From positions 1 through 64,000 of the forward strand of contig NZ_JANQOO010000028.1 in assembly GCF_028285715.1 (NCBI RefSeq): DNA of 64,000 bases, given 5' to 3'. The stretch's first letter is position 1, and each line of letters begins with the position of its first letter. The notes beneath the pieces are model-generated. The model was not told the origin of the DNA and made no database searches. It was given only the letters and a program-made list of their open reading frames with translations. The stretch is from Ulvibacterium sp. Lineage in GTDB: Bacteria; Bacteroidota; Bacteroidia; Flavobacteriales; Flavobacteriaceae. Position numbers and translations under genes: made by a program. This document shows positions 1 to 7,882 of this stretch, piece by piece.

Positions 1-111
1 TTCTATAGTACATTTTTTGGCCTTCTTTACGGGATAAACGGGCAAAGGTTCGATCATGGAGGTATAGGGGTGCCAAATATGATCTTTGTCGTATTCCAGT
101 AACTTTTGCAT
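1..111 (-). CDS. bioA: BioA, adenosylmethionine-8-amino-7-oxononanoate aminotransferase (5' end only)
   Basis: This is the first 37 codons of a gene that runs off the left edge on the minus strand, starting at the ATG at 111-109. The N-terminus contains DKDHIWHPYTSM followed by PLPVYPV, which is the highly conserved opening of BioA, the PLP enzyme that makes 7,8-diaminononanoate from 7-keto-8-aminopelargonate and SAM in biotin synthesis. The PLP lysine and the rest of the protein are outside the window. The gene is housekeeping and marks the boundary between core genome and the catabolic region to its right, although the biotin-dependent carboxylase at 16395-19970 would need its product. Confidence 0.85.
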   Translation of the reverse strand, partial: MQKLLEYDKDHIWHPYTSMIEPLPVYPVKKAKKCTIE

Positions 112-343
112 AGATTTCTCGATTAATTCCCGGGTTCAAATATCATACTTTTTAAGGGTATTTCGTTTTTACAAACGACTAAAATATTTCATGAACTGCG
201 CTTTTTTCGGCCTATATTGTTTTAGACACTTTTGAGTAATTCTTAATTTAGCTTGTATAGGAATATTATTATTGGACAAGATAGGCGTAATACGATTCTT
301 AAGCATCTTTTTAGTCTCTTCGCATTGATTTCGGAGAAATATA

Positions 344-1210
344 TCAATTAGTCTTAGCACCGTAGAAAAGGTGTTTGGCCTTGAACTTGGAAGGTGTTAT
401 ACTCCGAATTGTTTTGAAAGTTCTGTTAAAGCCGCCAATATTATTGAATCCCGATAATGAGGCTGCTTCGGCAATGGGCATATCAGGTTTTTTTCTTAAA
501 AGCTTACAGGCATGTTCAATACGTATCTCCGTCAAGAACTGTACATATGTTTTATTGGTCCTTTGCTTAAAATATCTACAAAACGAATTTACGGTCATAT
601 TGGCAACCCCCGAGATCTCTGAAAGACTGATTCGATTTTGGAAGTTGTCCATGGTATACTCAAAAACATCACTTATCCGCTTTCCTTCCAAATTGCTATA
701 ATTTTTTGGATATATAAAGAAGGAGAGTTGTTTGTTTTTGGACTCACTAATCAATTTAAGAATGGTGAAAAGTAAAATGAATTTTTGTAGGTTATTGGCC
801 TTTTTAAACTCCATAAAAAATCCTTTCAACTCCATTTTATTGGACAAAATTAGCTGTCCATAGGCACTTCTTTCGAAAAATGATTGGAGTTGGTGAAGTT
901 CGCTAAGGTCAAAAAAATCCTTTCCAAAAGAATCCCTACTGAAAAACAACGAAATCATATGTGATTTTTCCTTTTCCAAGATATCACTTTTGAACACATG
1001 GGGCAGATTGCTTCCAATAACTAAGATATCATTTGCTTCAAAATCGACTATCGAGTCCCCGACAACCAAGGTTCCTCCCCCGGAGACAATCAAACTAAGC
1101 TGGATTTCGTCATGTTGATGGAGTCTGCCATAAAAAAGATTCTCGTTATATTCTTGGCATACTATAGCTTTGTTTTCTGGTTTTGGTATTTTAAACGGAA
1201 GCACTTTCAT
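344..1210 (-). CDS. AraC-family transcriptional regulator
   Basis: A 288-residue regulator with an N-terminal cupin-like sensor half (about residues 1-140, with an HQHDEIQLSLI segment and a GDSIVDFEANDILVIG strand pair) and a C-terminal double helix-turn-helix of the AraC type (about 185-280; the segment SLSEISGVANMTVNSFCRYF and the downstream GFNNIGGFNRTFK signature). It is transcribed divergently from the DapA-family gene at 1354 across a 143-bp spacer, the usual position for an activator of that operon. Inference: it senses a substrate or intermediate of the pathway encoded by 1354-3843. The ligand cannot be told from sequence. Confidence 0.9.
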   Translation of the reverse strand: MKVLPFKIPKPENKAIVCQEYNENLFYGRLHQHDEIQLSLIVSGGGTLVVGDSIVDFEANDILVIGSNLPHVFKSDILEKEKSHMISLFFSRDSFGKDFFDLSELHQLQSFFERSAYGQLILSNKMELKGFFMEFKKANNLQKFILLFTILKLISESKNKQLSFFIYPKNYSNLEGKRISDVFEYTMDNFQNRISLSEISGVANMTVNSFCRYFKQRTNKTYVQFLTEIRIEHACKLLRKKPDMPIAEAASLSGFNNIGGFNRTFKTIRSITPSKFKAKHLFYGAKTN

Positions 1211-1353
1211 ACTACTAAGTTACCCGAATATTGCTTACTTTTTTAAGAAATTGGGTTTTTTAGGGTAATATTTCGTAAGAAGAGGATAAAAACATATAAC
1301 TAGGCTATCACTTACACCATTAATTTTACTTTCTAAATTAATTCAAAAACATT

Positions 1354-2277
1354 ATGAGCATAAAGTGGGAAGGGGTAATGCCTGCAGTAACAACCAAGTT
1401 TACAAATGATGACGAACTTGATTTAAAAACCTTTGAGCTAAATATAGAGGCACAGTTGGAGGCGGGGGTCCATGGTATCGTATTGGGCGGTACGCTGGGG
1501 GAGGCCAGTACTTTGTTGGATCATGAAAAAAATACATTGGTGGCACATACCGTCGATGTGGTCAATGGTCGGGTGCCCATCGTTATGAATATTGCGGAAC
1601 AGTCTACAAAGGTTGCTATTGAGGCTGCACAAAAAGCAGAGGAGCTAGGAGCACAAGGATTAATGTTGTTACCTCCAATGCGGTACAAAGCAACAGATGC
1701 AGAAACAGTACAATACTTTATGGATGTAGCGAACAATACGTCGTTACCGATCATGATCTATAACAACCCGGTGGATTATAAGATTGAGGTTACTTTGGAC
1801 ATGTTTGAGCAGATACTAGATTGTGAAAATATTCAGGCGGTAAAAGAGTCCACAAGGGATACGACCAATGTCACTAGGATAAAGAATCGATTTGGTGATC
1901 GATTAAAGGTGTTGACCGGAGTTGATACTATTGCACTGGAAAGTTTGTTGTTAGGTGCCGAGGGTTGGATAGCTGGGCTGGTTTGTGCCTTTCCTGCTGA
2001 GACCGTTGCCATATATGAACTCCAAAAGGCAGGAAGAATTCAAGAAGCCTTGGAGATCAATCAATGGTTCCTACCGCTTCTTGAACTGGATATAAGCCCT
2101 CAATTGGTTCAAAATATTAAGTTGGCTGAAGTCGCTACAGAATTGGGTACGGAAAATGTGCGCAAGCCCAGAATACCGTTATCGGGAGCAGAAAGGGAGA
2201 GGGTGCGACAAATTGTTGATATGGGCGTAAGGACACGACCTGTCTTACCGGATTATAAGACCCTTGTAACGGCATAG
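1354..2277 (+). CDS. DapA-family lyase/deaminase (probable pyrroline-hydroxycarboxylate deaminase or keto-deoxy-acid dehydratase)
   Basis: A 307-residue TIM-barrel protein of the dihydrodipicolinate synthase/N-acetylneuraminate lyase superfamily. The Schiff-base lysine is K164 (AVKEST) and the partner tyrosine is Y136 (IYNNP); the GGTLGEAST loop at about residues 45-53 binds the keto-acid carboxylate. It lies 39 nt before an NADP-type aldehyde dehydrogenase and is controlled by a divergent AraC gene, so it is not lysine-biosynthetic DapA. In known clusters this pair converts 1-pyrroline-4-hydroxy-2-carboxylate (hydroxyproline route), or 5-keto-4-deoxyglucarate or a keto-deoxypentonate, to alpha-ketoglutarate semialdehyde. 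The epimerase and oxidase of the hydroxyproline route are not in the window, so the substrate is inferred. Confidence 0.8.
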   Translation: MSIKWEGVMPAVTTKFTNDDELDLKTFELNIEAQLEAGVHGIVLGGTLGEASTLLDHEKNTLVAHTVDVVNGRVPIVMNIAEQSTKVAIEAAQKAEELGAQGLMLLPPMRYKATDAETVQYFMDVANNTSLPIMIYNNPVDYKIEVTLDMFEQILDCENIQAVKESTRDTTNVTRIKNRFGDRLKVLTGVDTIALESLLLGAEGWIAGLVCAFPAETVAIYELQKAGRIQEALEINQWFLPLLELDISPQLVQNIKLAEVATELGTENVRKPRIPLSGAERERVRQIVDMGVRTRPVLPDYKTLVTA

Positions 2278-2316
2278 ATAAATTGATTTCTTTGAGTTAA
2301 GACATTTCCACAAATA

Positions 2317-3843
2317 ATGATTACAGGTAAAAATTATATAGGAAACAGATTATCCGGGGAGGGGGATAAAACCCATCATACGGTCAATCCCAAACTTAAC
2401 ATAGAAAATCCAACAGAGTTTGTTGAAGCCACTCCGGAGGAATTGGAAGAGGCGGTAAGCCTGTCCGAAAAAGCTTTTCAGACCTACAAGAAGATTTCTG
2501 GAGGTAAAAGAGCGGTATTTTTGAATACTATTGCGGACGAGATAGATGCGCTCGGCAATGAGTTGATACAGATGTATTGTGCCGAATCGGGCTTGCCCGA
2601 AGGCAGGGCTGCTGGAGAGCGGGGGAGAACTGTTTTTCAACTTCGCGCATTTGCCAAAATGGTGAGGAAGGATGATTGGCGACAGAATGTAATAGATGTT
2701 GGCCAGCCGGATAGGAATCCCTCACCCAAACCGGACCTTAGGAAAACTTCGATTCCCTTGGGCCCGGTTGTGGTATTTGCGGCCAGTAATTTTCCATTAG
2801 CCTTTTCTACCGCTGGAGGAGATACGGCCAGTGCTTTGGCAGCCGGATGTCCGGTTATCATAAAATCGCATGCGATGCACTCCGGTACTGGGGAGTTGGT
2901 TGCCTCAGCGATAATTAAAGCTGTCAAGAAAACTGGGATGCCCAATGGTGTTTTTTCCAATATTACGGGTCGAGGTAGAACAGTGGGACAGGCGTTGGTA
3001 AAACATCCCAAGATAAAAGCTGTTGGGTTTACAGGAAGCATTGCGGGAGGTAGGGCTTTGTTCGACTTGGCTGCCCAGCGCAATGAACCGATACCCGTAT
3101 TTACAGAGATGGGTAGCATCAATCCAGTGGTAATAACTTCCAATGCGTTGGATTCCAGGGCTGAAGAAATTGCCACTCAATATGCGGGTTCTATCACTCT
3201 AGGTACGGGTCAATTCTGCACCAAGCCGGGATTAATTTTAACCGTTGAAAGTGAATGGACACAAGTCTTTATAAAGGATTTGGCAAAAAAGACCATTAGT
3301 ATAGAAGCACAATGCATGTTGCACCCTAACATCAAGGATGGGTACGTTGAGAATGGGAATTTAGTGTCACAGCAAAAAGGTGTTACCGTAATGGGTAAAA
3401 TTGATACTCTCTTAGGAGAAAACTATGCCGCTAGTCAGGTAAATGCGGTATCAGGAAGTGATTTTATTTCCAATCCAAAAATGCATAGCGAGGTATTTGG
3501 ACCATTTTCCTTGGTGGTAATCTGCAAAGATGAGAAAGAGCTCATTTCTGCTATTAATCACTTGGAAGGGCAGTTGACCGGAACCATTATGGCAGAAGAA
3601 AGTGATAAAGAAACTCTTGGAGAGGTAGTGGATGCACTGCAAAGCAGGGTAGGAAGAATTATTTTTAATGGCGTGCCCACAGGAGTGGAAGTAAGCGGGG
3701 CAATGACCCATGGAGGACCATATCCAGCGTCTTCGGACTCAAGGTTTACTTCTGTAGGGCTCGAGGCCATTAAGAGATGGGTAAGACCATTTACATATCA
3801 AGGATGGCCCAAGGAGATGCTGCCCGATTATTTACAGGATTGA
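2317..3843 (+). CDS. NADP-dependent aldehyde dehydrogenase, alpha-ketoglutarate semialdehyde dehydrogenase type
   Basis: A 508-residue ALDH superfamily enzyme. Catalytic cysteine C301 (GTGQFCTKPG), general base E264 (FTEMGSINP) and oxyanion asparagine N158 (FAASNFPLAF) are all present, and the KSHAMHSGTGE segment fits the NADP-preferring ketoglutarate-semialdehyde branch. The predicted reaction is alpha-ketoglutarate semialdehyde to 2-oxoglutarate, the last step of hydroxyproline, glucarate and pentose oxidation. It follows the DapA-family gene in the same operon. The next gene is 217 nt away behind a structured leader, so the operon probably ends here. Confidence 0.85.
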   Translation: MITGKNYIGNRLSGEGDKTHHTVNPKLNIENPTEFVEATPEELEEAVSLSEKAFQTYKKISGGKRAVFLNTIADEIDALGNELIQMYCAESGLPEGRAAGERGRTVFQLRAFAKMVRKDDWRQNVIDVGQPDRNPSPKPDLRKTSIPLGPVVVFAASNFPLAFSTAGGDTASALAAGCPVIIKSHAMHSGTGELVASAIIKAVKKTGMPNGVFSNITGRGRTVGQALVKHPKIKAVGFTGSIAGGRALFDLAAQRNEPIPVFTEMGSINPVVITSNALDSRAEEIATQYAGSITLGTGQFCTKPGLILTVESEWTQVFIKDLAKKTISIEAQCMLHPNIKDGYVENGNLVSQQKGVTVMGKIDTLLGENYAASQVNAVSGSDFISNPKMHSEVFGPFSLVVICKDEKELISAINHLEGQLTGTIMAEESDKETLGEVVDALQSRVGRIIFNGVPTGVEVSGAMTHGGPYPASSDSRFTSVGLEAIKRWVRPFTYQGWPKEMLPDYLQD

Positions 3844-3898
3844 TAATAAATATCATAGAATAAAGAATAAATATAAAATAACCAACCCATTATAATTT

Positions 3899-3926
3899 GC
3901 AGCAATGCTGCTATAGCTTATTTTTT
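3899..3926 (+). terminator. possible weak terminator after the dehydrogenase gene
   Basis: A small perfect hairpin (GCAGC at 3899-3903, three-base loop, GCTGC at 3907-3911) is followed nine bases later by a run of six or seven T. The gap between stem and T-run makes it a poor intrinsic terminator. It is nevertheless the only such structure between the ALDH stop and the leader that starts at about 3931. Confidence 0.25.
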
Positions 3927-3930
3927 AGCA

Positions 3931-4031
3931 TAAGGAAGACATTGGAAAAATAAGTGACTTTGCTTACGGATAAATCTCCGTATACCTTAACCACCTGTTG
4001 TTGGTTTTGTGGCATGCGGAGATTTTGTTTT
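3931..4031 (+). promoter_or_regulatory. structured leader / candidate transcription attenuator, copy 1
   Basis: This element is shared with 45607-45702. It begins with TAAGGAAG (3931), then an upstream hairpin TACGGA (3965-3970) / TCCGTA (3977-3982). The 3' half of that hairpin overlaps the left arm of a long alternative stem: 3973-3986 (AATCTCCGTATACC) pairs with 4011-4024 (GGCATGCGGAGATT) at 13 of 14 positions including one G-U. An inner stem AACCA/TGGTT lies inside it, and a T-rich tract (4023-4031) follows. The two hairpins exclude each other, as in an attenuator or riboswitch expression platform. The gene start at 4061 is 29 nt after the T tract. Differences from the other copy keep the pairs intact. 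The class and ligand are unknown to me. Confidence 0.6.
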
Positions 4032-4060
4032 AGGATAATACAGTTATTCGATACATTATT

Positions 4061-5863
4061 ATGGAACTAAGACAAACTTTTAGACGCTTTTTGACCTTTT
4101 TGATGGTCATACCCATCTATTGGGCAATGGGTTGTAAACAAAAGCCAAAGGAGATGGTAAGTAAGCCTGGGAATTCAACTTCTGAAAACAGCCAAAGTCC
4201 TATGATTGCCTTTTGGTCCGAAAAAGATGGCAATCCGGAAATCTATTCCATGCGGATTGATGGTTCTGACCTTATCCGCCTAACGCACAATGAAAAAGCA
4301 GAGGATTCCTATCCGGTATTCTCGCCTGATGGGACCAAGATTGTATTCGAATCCAATAGAACTGGAAACTTCGAGATTTATATAATGGATGCAGATGGGA
4401 GCAATCAAATAAGGTTAACGGATACCCCTGAAGATGAAGTATCGTCCTCTTGGTCACCAGATGGTTCAAAAATTGTTTTTGTTTCTTTTAGGGATGGGGA
4501 AACCTCGGAGGTTTATGTGATGGATGCAGACGGTTCAAATCAAATAAGGCTGACATATAACGACTTTGATGATGAAGCTCCGCATTTTTCTCCAGATGGT
4601 AAACATATTGCCACAGAATCTGGTCAAGAGCGCGAGAGGAGGCAAATTTATGTGATGAACGCAGATGGAACCGACCATAACTCCATTACCCAAATGGAAG
4701 CGTATCAGGGCTATCCTACGTGGTCGGTAGATGGTTCCAAGATTTATTTTGATTCCACTTTCAACGATGGTGGGCTTTACAGTATTAATCCAGATGGTAC
4801 GGGTCTTGCTCAAATGGCAGAAAATCTCACGGGAACTTTTATAAGCCAGGCACCTGACGGGTCACAATTACTTTTTGTGGGCGTTAAAAAGGGAGCGGAA
4901 GATTTTGGGTTGTATCTGATAGACAATGATGGGAAATTTCCAACAGCCTTAAAAAATATAGACTTTGAAGTTATTGCACCTACATGGAACCCAGGTAGTT
5001 TTAGCGGCATTTCCTTACCTAAAAAAATCCAAAAGATTGCTTTTCATTCCAATCGGGATGGAAATACTGAGATCTATTCCATTCATGTAGATGGCAGCCA
5101 TGAGCGACGATTAACAGAAAATAACGCCTACGATGGCTTTCCATCTTGGTCCCCGGACGGAAAACAAGTTCTATTTCAATCTGATAGGGGTGGGGAGCTG
5201 TGCATCTACATGATGGATATGGATGGTGCCAATGTCAGGAAAATACCCAATACGCAAGGAGGTAATTATGCAAAATGGTCCAGGGACGGCTCTAAAATTG
5301 CCTTTTTTGCGGAAAGAAATGACAATACGGAAATTATAATGGTCAATCCAGATGGCTCCAATCCCGTAAACCTTACCAATAACGCTGCAAACGATGAAAC
5401 TCCAAGTTGGACGAGTGATGGACAAAAAATTGTATTTCAGACGAATAGAGGTAATGTTCGGAAGGTGGGCGAAAATGGAGACGTTCAAAGAGCCAATTAT
5501 GATATTTATATCATGGATGCCGATGGTTCTAACCAAACCCGGATAACCGGTTTTGAAACCAATGACGAGAATCCATCTATTTCACCAGACGGTACACAGG
5601 TGGTATATCAATCTTATATTGATAATGGATTGGCCATTGTGGTAGTGGACACTGATGGTTCCAATAAACGCATTTTGACGGACGCCGTTCCCCCCAGCGG
5701 TTCGCCAGCGTGGTCAGGAGACGGAAATAAAATCGCTTTTGATTCCATGCGAGATGGAAACTTTGAAATTTTCACGATGAACGTTGATGGGACTGAACAG
5801 AAACAGCTCACATTTACCGAGGGGGAGGTTGAGAATTCAGGGGCTTCATGCACACAGTATTGA
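4061..5863 (+). CDS. PD40/TolB-like beta-propeller lipoprotein
   Basis: A 600-residue protein with a lipoprotein signal (hydrophobic run then AMGC, Cys at about residue 25) and roughly eleven PD40 repeats of the type S-PDG-(S/K)-KIVFxS-RDGNxEIY-MDADGSN-xRLT. These repeats make TolB-like propellers. There is no N-terminal TolB domain and no TolB-Pal operon nearby, so it is not the Tol-system protein. It is the first gene of the operon running to 14623 and lies 29 nt behind the structured leader. It probably sits on the periplasmic or outer face of the outer membrane and binds proteins or peptides. Similar but shorter propellers occur at 8833 and 12160. Confidence 0.85.
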   Translation: MELRQTFRRFLTFLMVIPIYWAMGCKQKPKEMVSKPGNSTSENSQSPMIAFWSEKDGNPEIYSMRIDGSDLIRLTHNEKAEDSYPVFSPDGTKIVFESNRTGNFEIYIMDADGSNQIRLTDTPEDEVSSSWSPDGSKIVFVSFRDGETSEVYVMDADGSNQIRLTYNDFDDEAPHFSPDGKHIATESGQERERRQIYVMNADGTDHNSITQMEAYQGYPTWSVDGSKIYFDSTFNDGGLYSINPDGTGLAQMAENLTGTFISQAPDGSQLLFVGVKKGAEDFGLYLIDNDGKFPTALKNIDFEVIAPTWNPGSFSGISLPKKIQKIAFHSNRDGNTEIYSIHVDGSHERRLTENNAYDGFPSWSPDGKQVLFQSDRGGELCIYMMDMDGANVRKIPNTQGGNYAKWSRDGSKIAFFAERNDNTEIIMVNPDGSNPVNLTNNAANDETPSWTSDGQKIVFQTNRGNVRKVGENGDVQRANYDIYIMDADGSNQTRITGFETNDENPSISPDGTQVVYQSYIDNGLAIVVVDTDGSNKRILTDAVPPSGSPAWSGDGNKIAFDSMRDGNFEIFTMNVDGTEQKQLTFTEGEVENSGASCTQY

Positions 5864-5894
5864 GGAATTGTTTTATAAGAAAAAAGCAAACACT

Positions 5895-6779
5895 ATGAAT
5901 GGTAGCAAGAACAAATGGCTGGCGATGCTAATATTGGCACTAGGCTTCACAGTTATCGGACAGACCAAAAAACCACCATCAGGGATGGTGCTTATTCCAG
6001 CGGGCACTTTTATGATGGGAGCTTCAAATGGCCAAGAAATGGAAAAACCAATACATGAAGTAAGTCTAGATGCCTTCTATATGGACACCCATGAAGTTAC
6101 CGTTGCCCAGTTCAGAAAGTTTGTGAAGGCTACAGATTATGTTACGGATGCCGAAAAAAAAGGCGGCTGCATCATTTATGATGGAACCGACTTTGTGAAA
6201 AAGGAAGGTGTGGATTGGAGATTCGATGCCAGAGGCAATCCCCATATAAAGAGTGGCGATGACCTCCCTGTCACCCATTTAAGCTGGAATGACGCCAATG
6301 CCTATGCCAAGTGGGTTGGGAAAAGGCTGCCTACCGAGGCGGAATGGGAGTATGCAGCCCGTGGTGGAGAAGAGGGGTACACATATGCCTGGGGTAACAA
6401 AGGATTGTCTTCCACAGTATGGGCCAATGTATCCGATGAAAATTATATAAAAGTAGTGGATTGGCCTTATTTTAAGGGATATGATGATGGGTACGTCTTT
6501 GCCGCTCCGGTGGGTTCTTTTCCTCCGAATACTTTTGGGTTGTACGATATGGCAGGAAATGCGTGGGAGTGGTGCGCAGACTATTTTGATGAAAACTATT
6601 ATAGAAAAAGCCCCAAGAAAAACCCTATCAATAAAACACCCAATGAAAGAAGATCAATGAGGGGTAATTCTTGGGATGGAAGGCCTAATTTAATGCGTGC
6701 ATCTAGGCGTACAAGTGACCTTCAATACAATAGTTATGTGGATACCGGATTTCGATGCGTTAAGGAAATAACCCATTGA
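5895..6779 (+). CDS. SUMF1-fold secreted protein, no FGE active-site cysteines
   Basis: A 294-residue protein with a signal peptide (MNGSKNKWLAMLILALGF, cleavage near GQ) followed by a formylglycine-generating-enzyme/SUMF1 domain: GMVLIPAGTFMMG, HEVTVAQFRKF, LSWNDANAYAKWVGKRLPTEAEWEYAARGG, the GLYDMAGNAWEW motif and a terminal GFRC. The start at 5895 is chosen because it gives the signal peptide; the frame is open further upstream but that part overlaps the previous gene. The cysteine pair that binds copper in true FGEs (in the RGGSxxC...C region) is replaced by RGNSWDGRPN, so it should not make formylglycine, and no sulfatase is nearby. It resembles the structural SUMF1 proteins of the GldJ/GldK kind. 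The gap to the previous gene is 31 nt. Confidence 0.85.
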   Translation: MNGSKNKWLAMLILALGFTVIGQTKKPPSGMVLIPAGTFMMGASNGQEMEKPIHEVSLDAFYMDTHEVTVAQFRKFVKATDYVTDAEKKGGCIIYDGTDFVKKEGVDWRFDARGNPHIKSGDDLPVTHLSWNDANAYAKWVGKRLPTEAEWEYAARGGEEGYTYAWGNKGLSSTVWANVSDENYIKVVDWPYFKGYDDGYVFAAPVGSFPPNTFGLYDMAGNAWEWCADYFDENYYRKSPKKNPINKTPNERRSMRGNSWDGRPNLMRASRRTSDLQYNSYVDTGFRCVKEITH

Positions 6780-6808
6780 ACTAATTGGTGATGACCGATA
6801 CAGGAATT

Positions 6809-6883
6809 ATGAAAAGTGATATAAATACCGAGGAAAATAGTACGAAAAGAAGAAGTGGCACAATTGATTTTGAAGTCGGTTAA
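6809..6883 (+). CDS. possible 24-residue small ORF
   Basis: In the 137-nt gap between the SUMF1 gene and the PLP dehydratase there is an ATG-to-TAA frame encoding MKSDINTEENSTKRRSGTID followed by FEVG. No family is recognised and no ribosome-binding site is evident. It is charged and hydrophilic with no signal. It may be chance or the remnant of a lost gene; it is listed because the gap is otherwise featureless. Confidence 0.12.
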   Translation: MKSDINTEENSTKRRSGTIDFEVG

Positions 6884-6916
6884 AAAAGTAAGTATTACAT
6901 TTTCCATGGCTCTATA

Positions 6917-7882
6917 ATGATTACGTTAAAGCACATACAGGATGCGTATAAAAATATCCAAAGCGATATCCGCCGGACGCCCTTGGTTTATTCCCAGGAG
7001 TTGAGCGAGATTTCCAAAGCCAATGTTTATTTAAAGCTTGAAAATTTTCAAAAAACAGGATCTTTCAAGATTCGTGGAGTCCTGAATAAGTTGTATGGTC
7101 TCAATGAGGAAGACTTCAAAAAGACCTTTGTTGCCGCTTCAACCGGAAACCATGCGGCTGCTTTTGCCTATGCTTCTAAACACTTCGGATTTGAAGGTGT
7201 TTTGGTCCTTCCTGAAAGAATTACAAAAGCCAAAGTAAAGGCCATTGAAAACTATGATGTCAAAAAAATATTTTATGGCAAAAACAGCTTGGAGGCCGAG
7301 GAAAAAGCGACTGAAATATCCCGTCAACAGAATGCTGTATTGGTCCATCCCTATAACGACGCAGAAATTATCGCCGGCCAAGGAACTTTGGGCATGGAGA
7401 TAAAAGAGCAATTCCCTGACGTGGCGTATATTTTGGCCCCAGTTGGCGGTGGGGGACTTATATCAGGCCTGTGTTCCTATTTCAAGGAATCATCATCCGT
7501 AAAAGTAGTGGGATGCCAGCCCGTGAATGCCGCGGAAATGTATGAATCCATCCAAAATGGAAGTATTGTTTCCCCAAGTACAAAAGATACCATTTCAGAT
7601 GCCACTGCCGGGGGAATAGAAAAGGATGCCATAACCTTTGACATCTGCAAAGAGTATAAGCTCTATTTTGAATTGTTGACCGAAGAGGCGATAAAGAAAG
7701 CCCTTGGTTTCATCATAAAACATCATGAAATGGTCATAGAACCTGGAGCATCATTACCAGTGGCAGCATTGATGAACAGTTCAAAATATCGAGGAAAAAA
7801 TGTTGTATTGGTACTGACCGGTAAGAAAATAAACAAAGAACTATTAAATAACATTATGAAAGATGATGGCTTCGATAATTAA
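6917..7882 (+). CDS. threonine-dehydratase-family PLP enzyme (EutB/BhcB-like hydroxyamino-acid dehydratase)
   Basis: A 321-residue fold-type II PLP enzyme. The PLP lysine is K51 (KTGSFKIRG), the substrate loop is ASTGNHAAA and the phosphate cup is PVGGGGLISG. It has no C-terminal ACT domain, so it belongs with the short serine racemase / 3-hydroxyaspartate dehydratase group rather than biosynthetic IlvA. It overlaps the following ornithine-cyclodeaminase-family gene by 20 nt. The same pairing occurs as EutB/EutC in hydroxyectoine use and as BhcB/BhcD in the beta-hydroxyaspartate cycle, where 3-hydroxyaspartate is dehydrated to iminosuccinate. That function is inferred; other hydroxy- or diamino-acids are possible. 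Confidence 0.82.
   Translation: MITLKHIQDAYKNIQSDIRRTPLVYSQELSEISKANVYLKLENFQKTGSFKIRGVLNKLYGLNEEDFKKTFVAASTGNHAAAFAYASKHFGFEGVLVLPERITKAKVKAIENYDVKKIFYGKNSLEAEEKATEISRQQNAVLVHPYNDAEIIAGQGTLGMEIKEQFPDVAYILAPVGGGGLISGLCSYFKESSSVKVVGCQPVNAAEMYESIQNGSIVSPSTKDTISDATAGGIEKDAITFDICKEYKLYFELLTEEAIKKALGFIIKHHEMVIEPGASLPVAALMNSSKYRGKNVVLVLTGKKINKELLNNIMKDDGFDN

Noticed and set aside
169-360. A 63-codon minus-strand frame overlapping the 3' end of the AraC gene
   Set aside because: Basic, low-complexity sequence with no recognisable motif, no initiation signal, and overlap with the regulator gene. Likely chance.
2637-3176. Long antisense frame (179 codons) inside the aldehyde dehydrogenase gene
   Set aside because: Shadow of a well-supported gene in the opposite strand; no motifs and no signals.
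4061-5863. TolB of the Tol-Pal system
   Set aside because: No TolB N-terminal domain and no TolQRA/Pal genes nearby; three copies with lipoprotein or secreted signals indicate accessory propellers.
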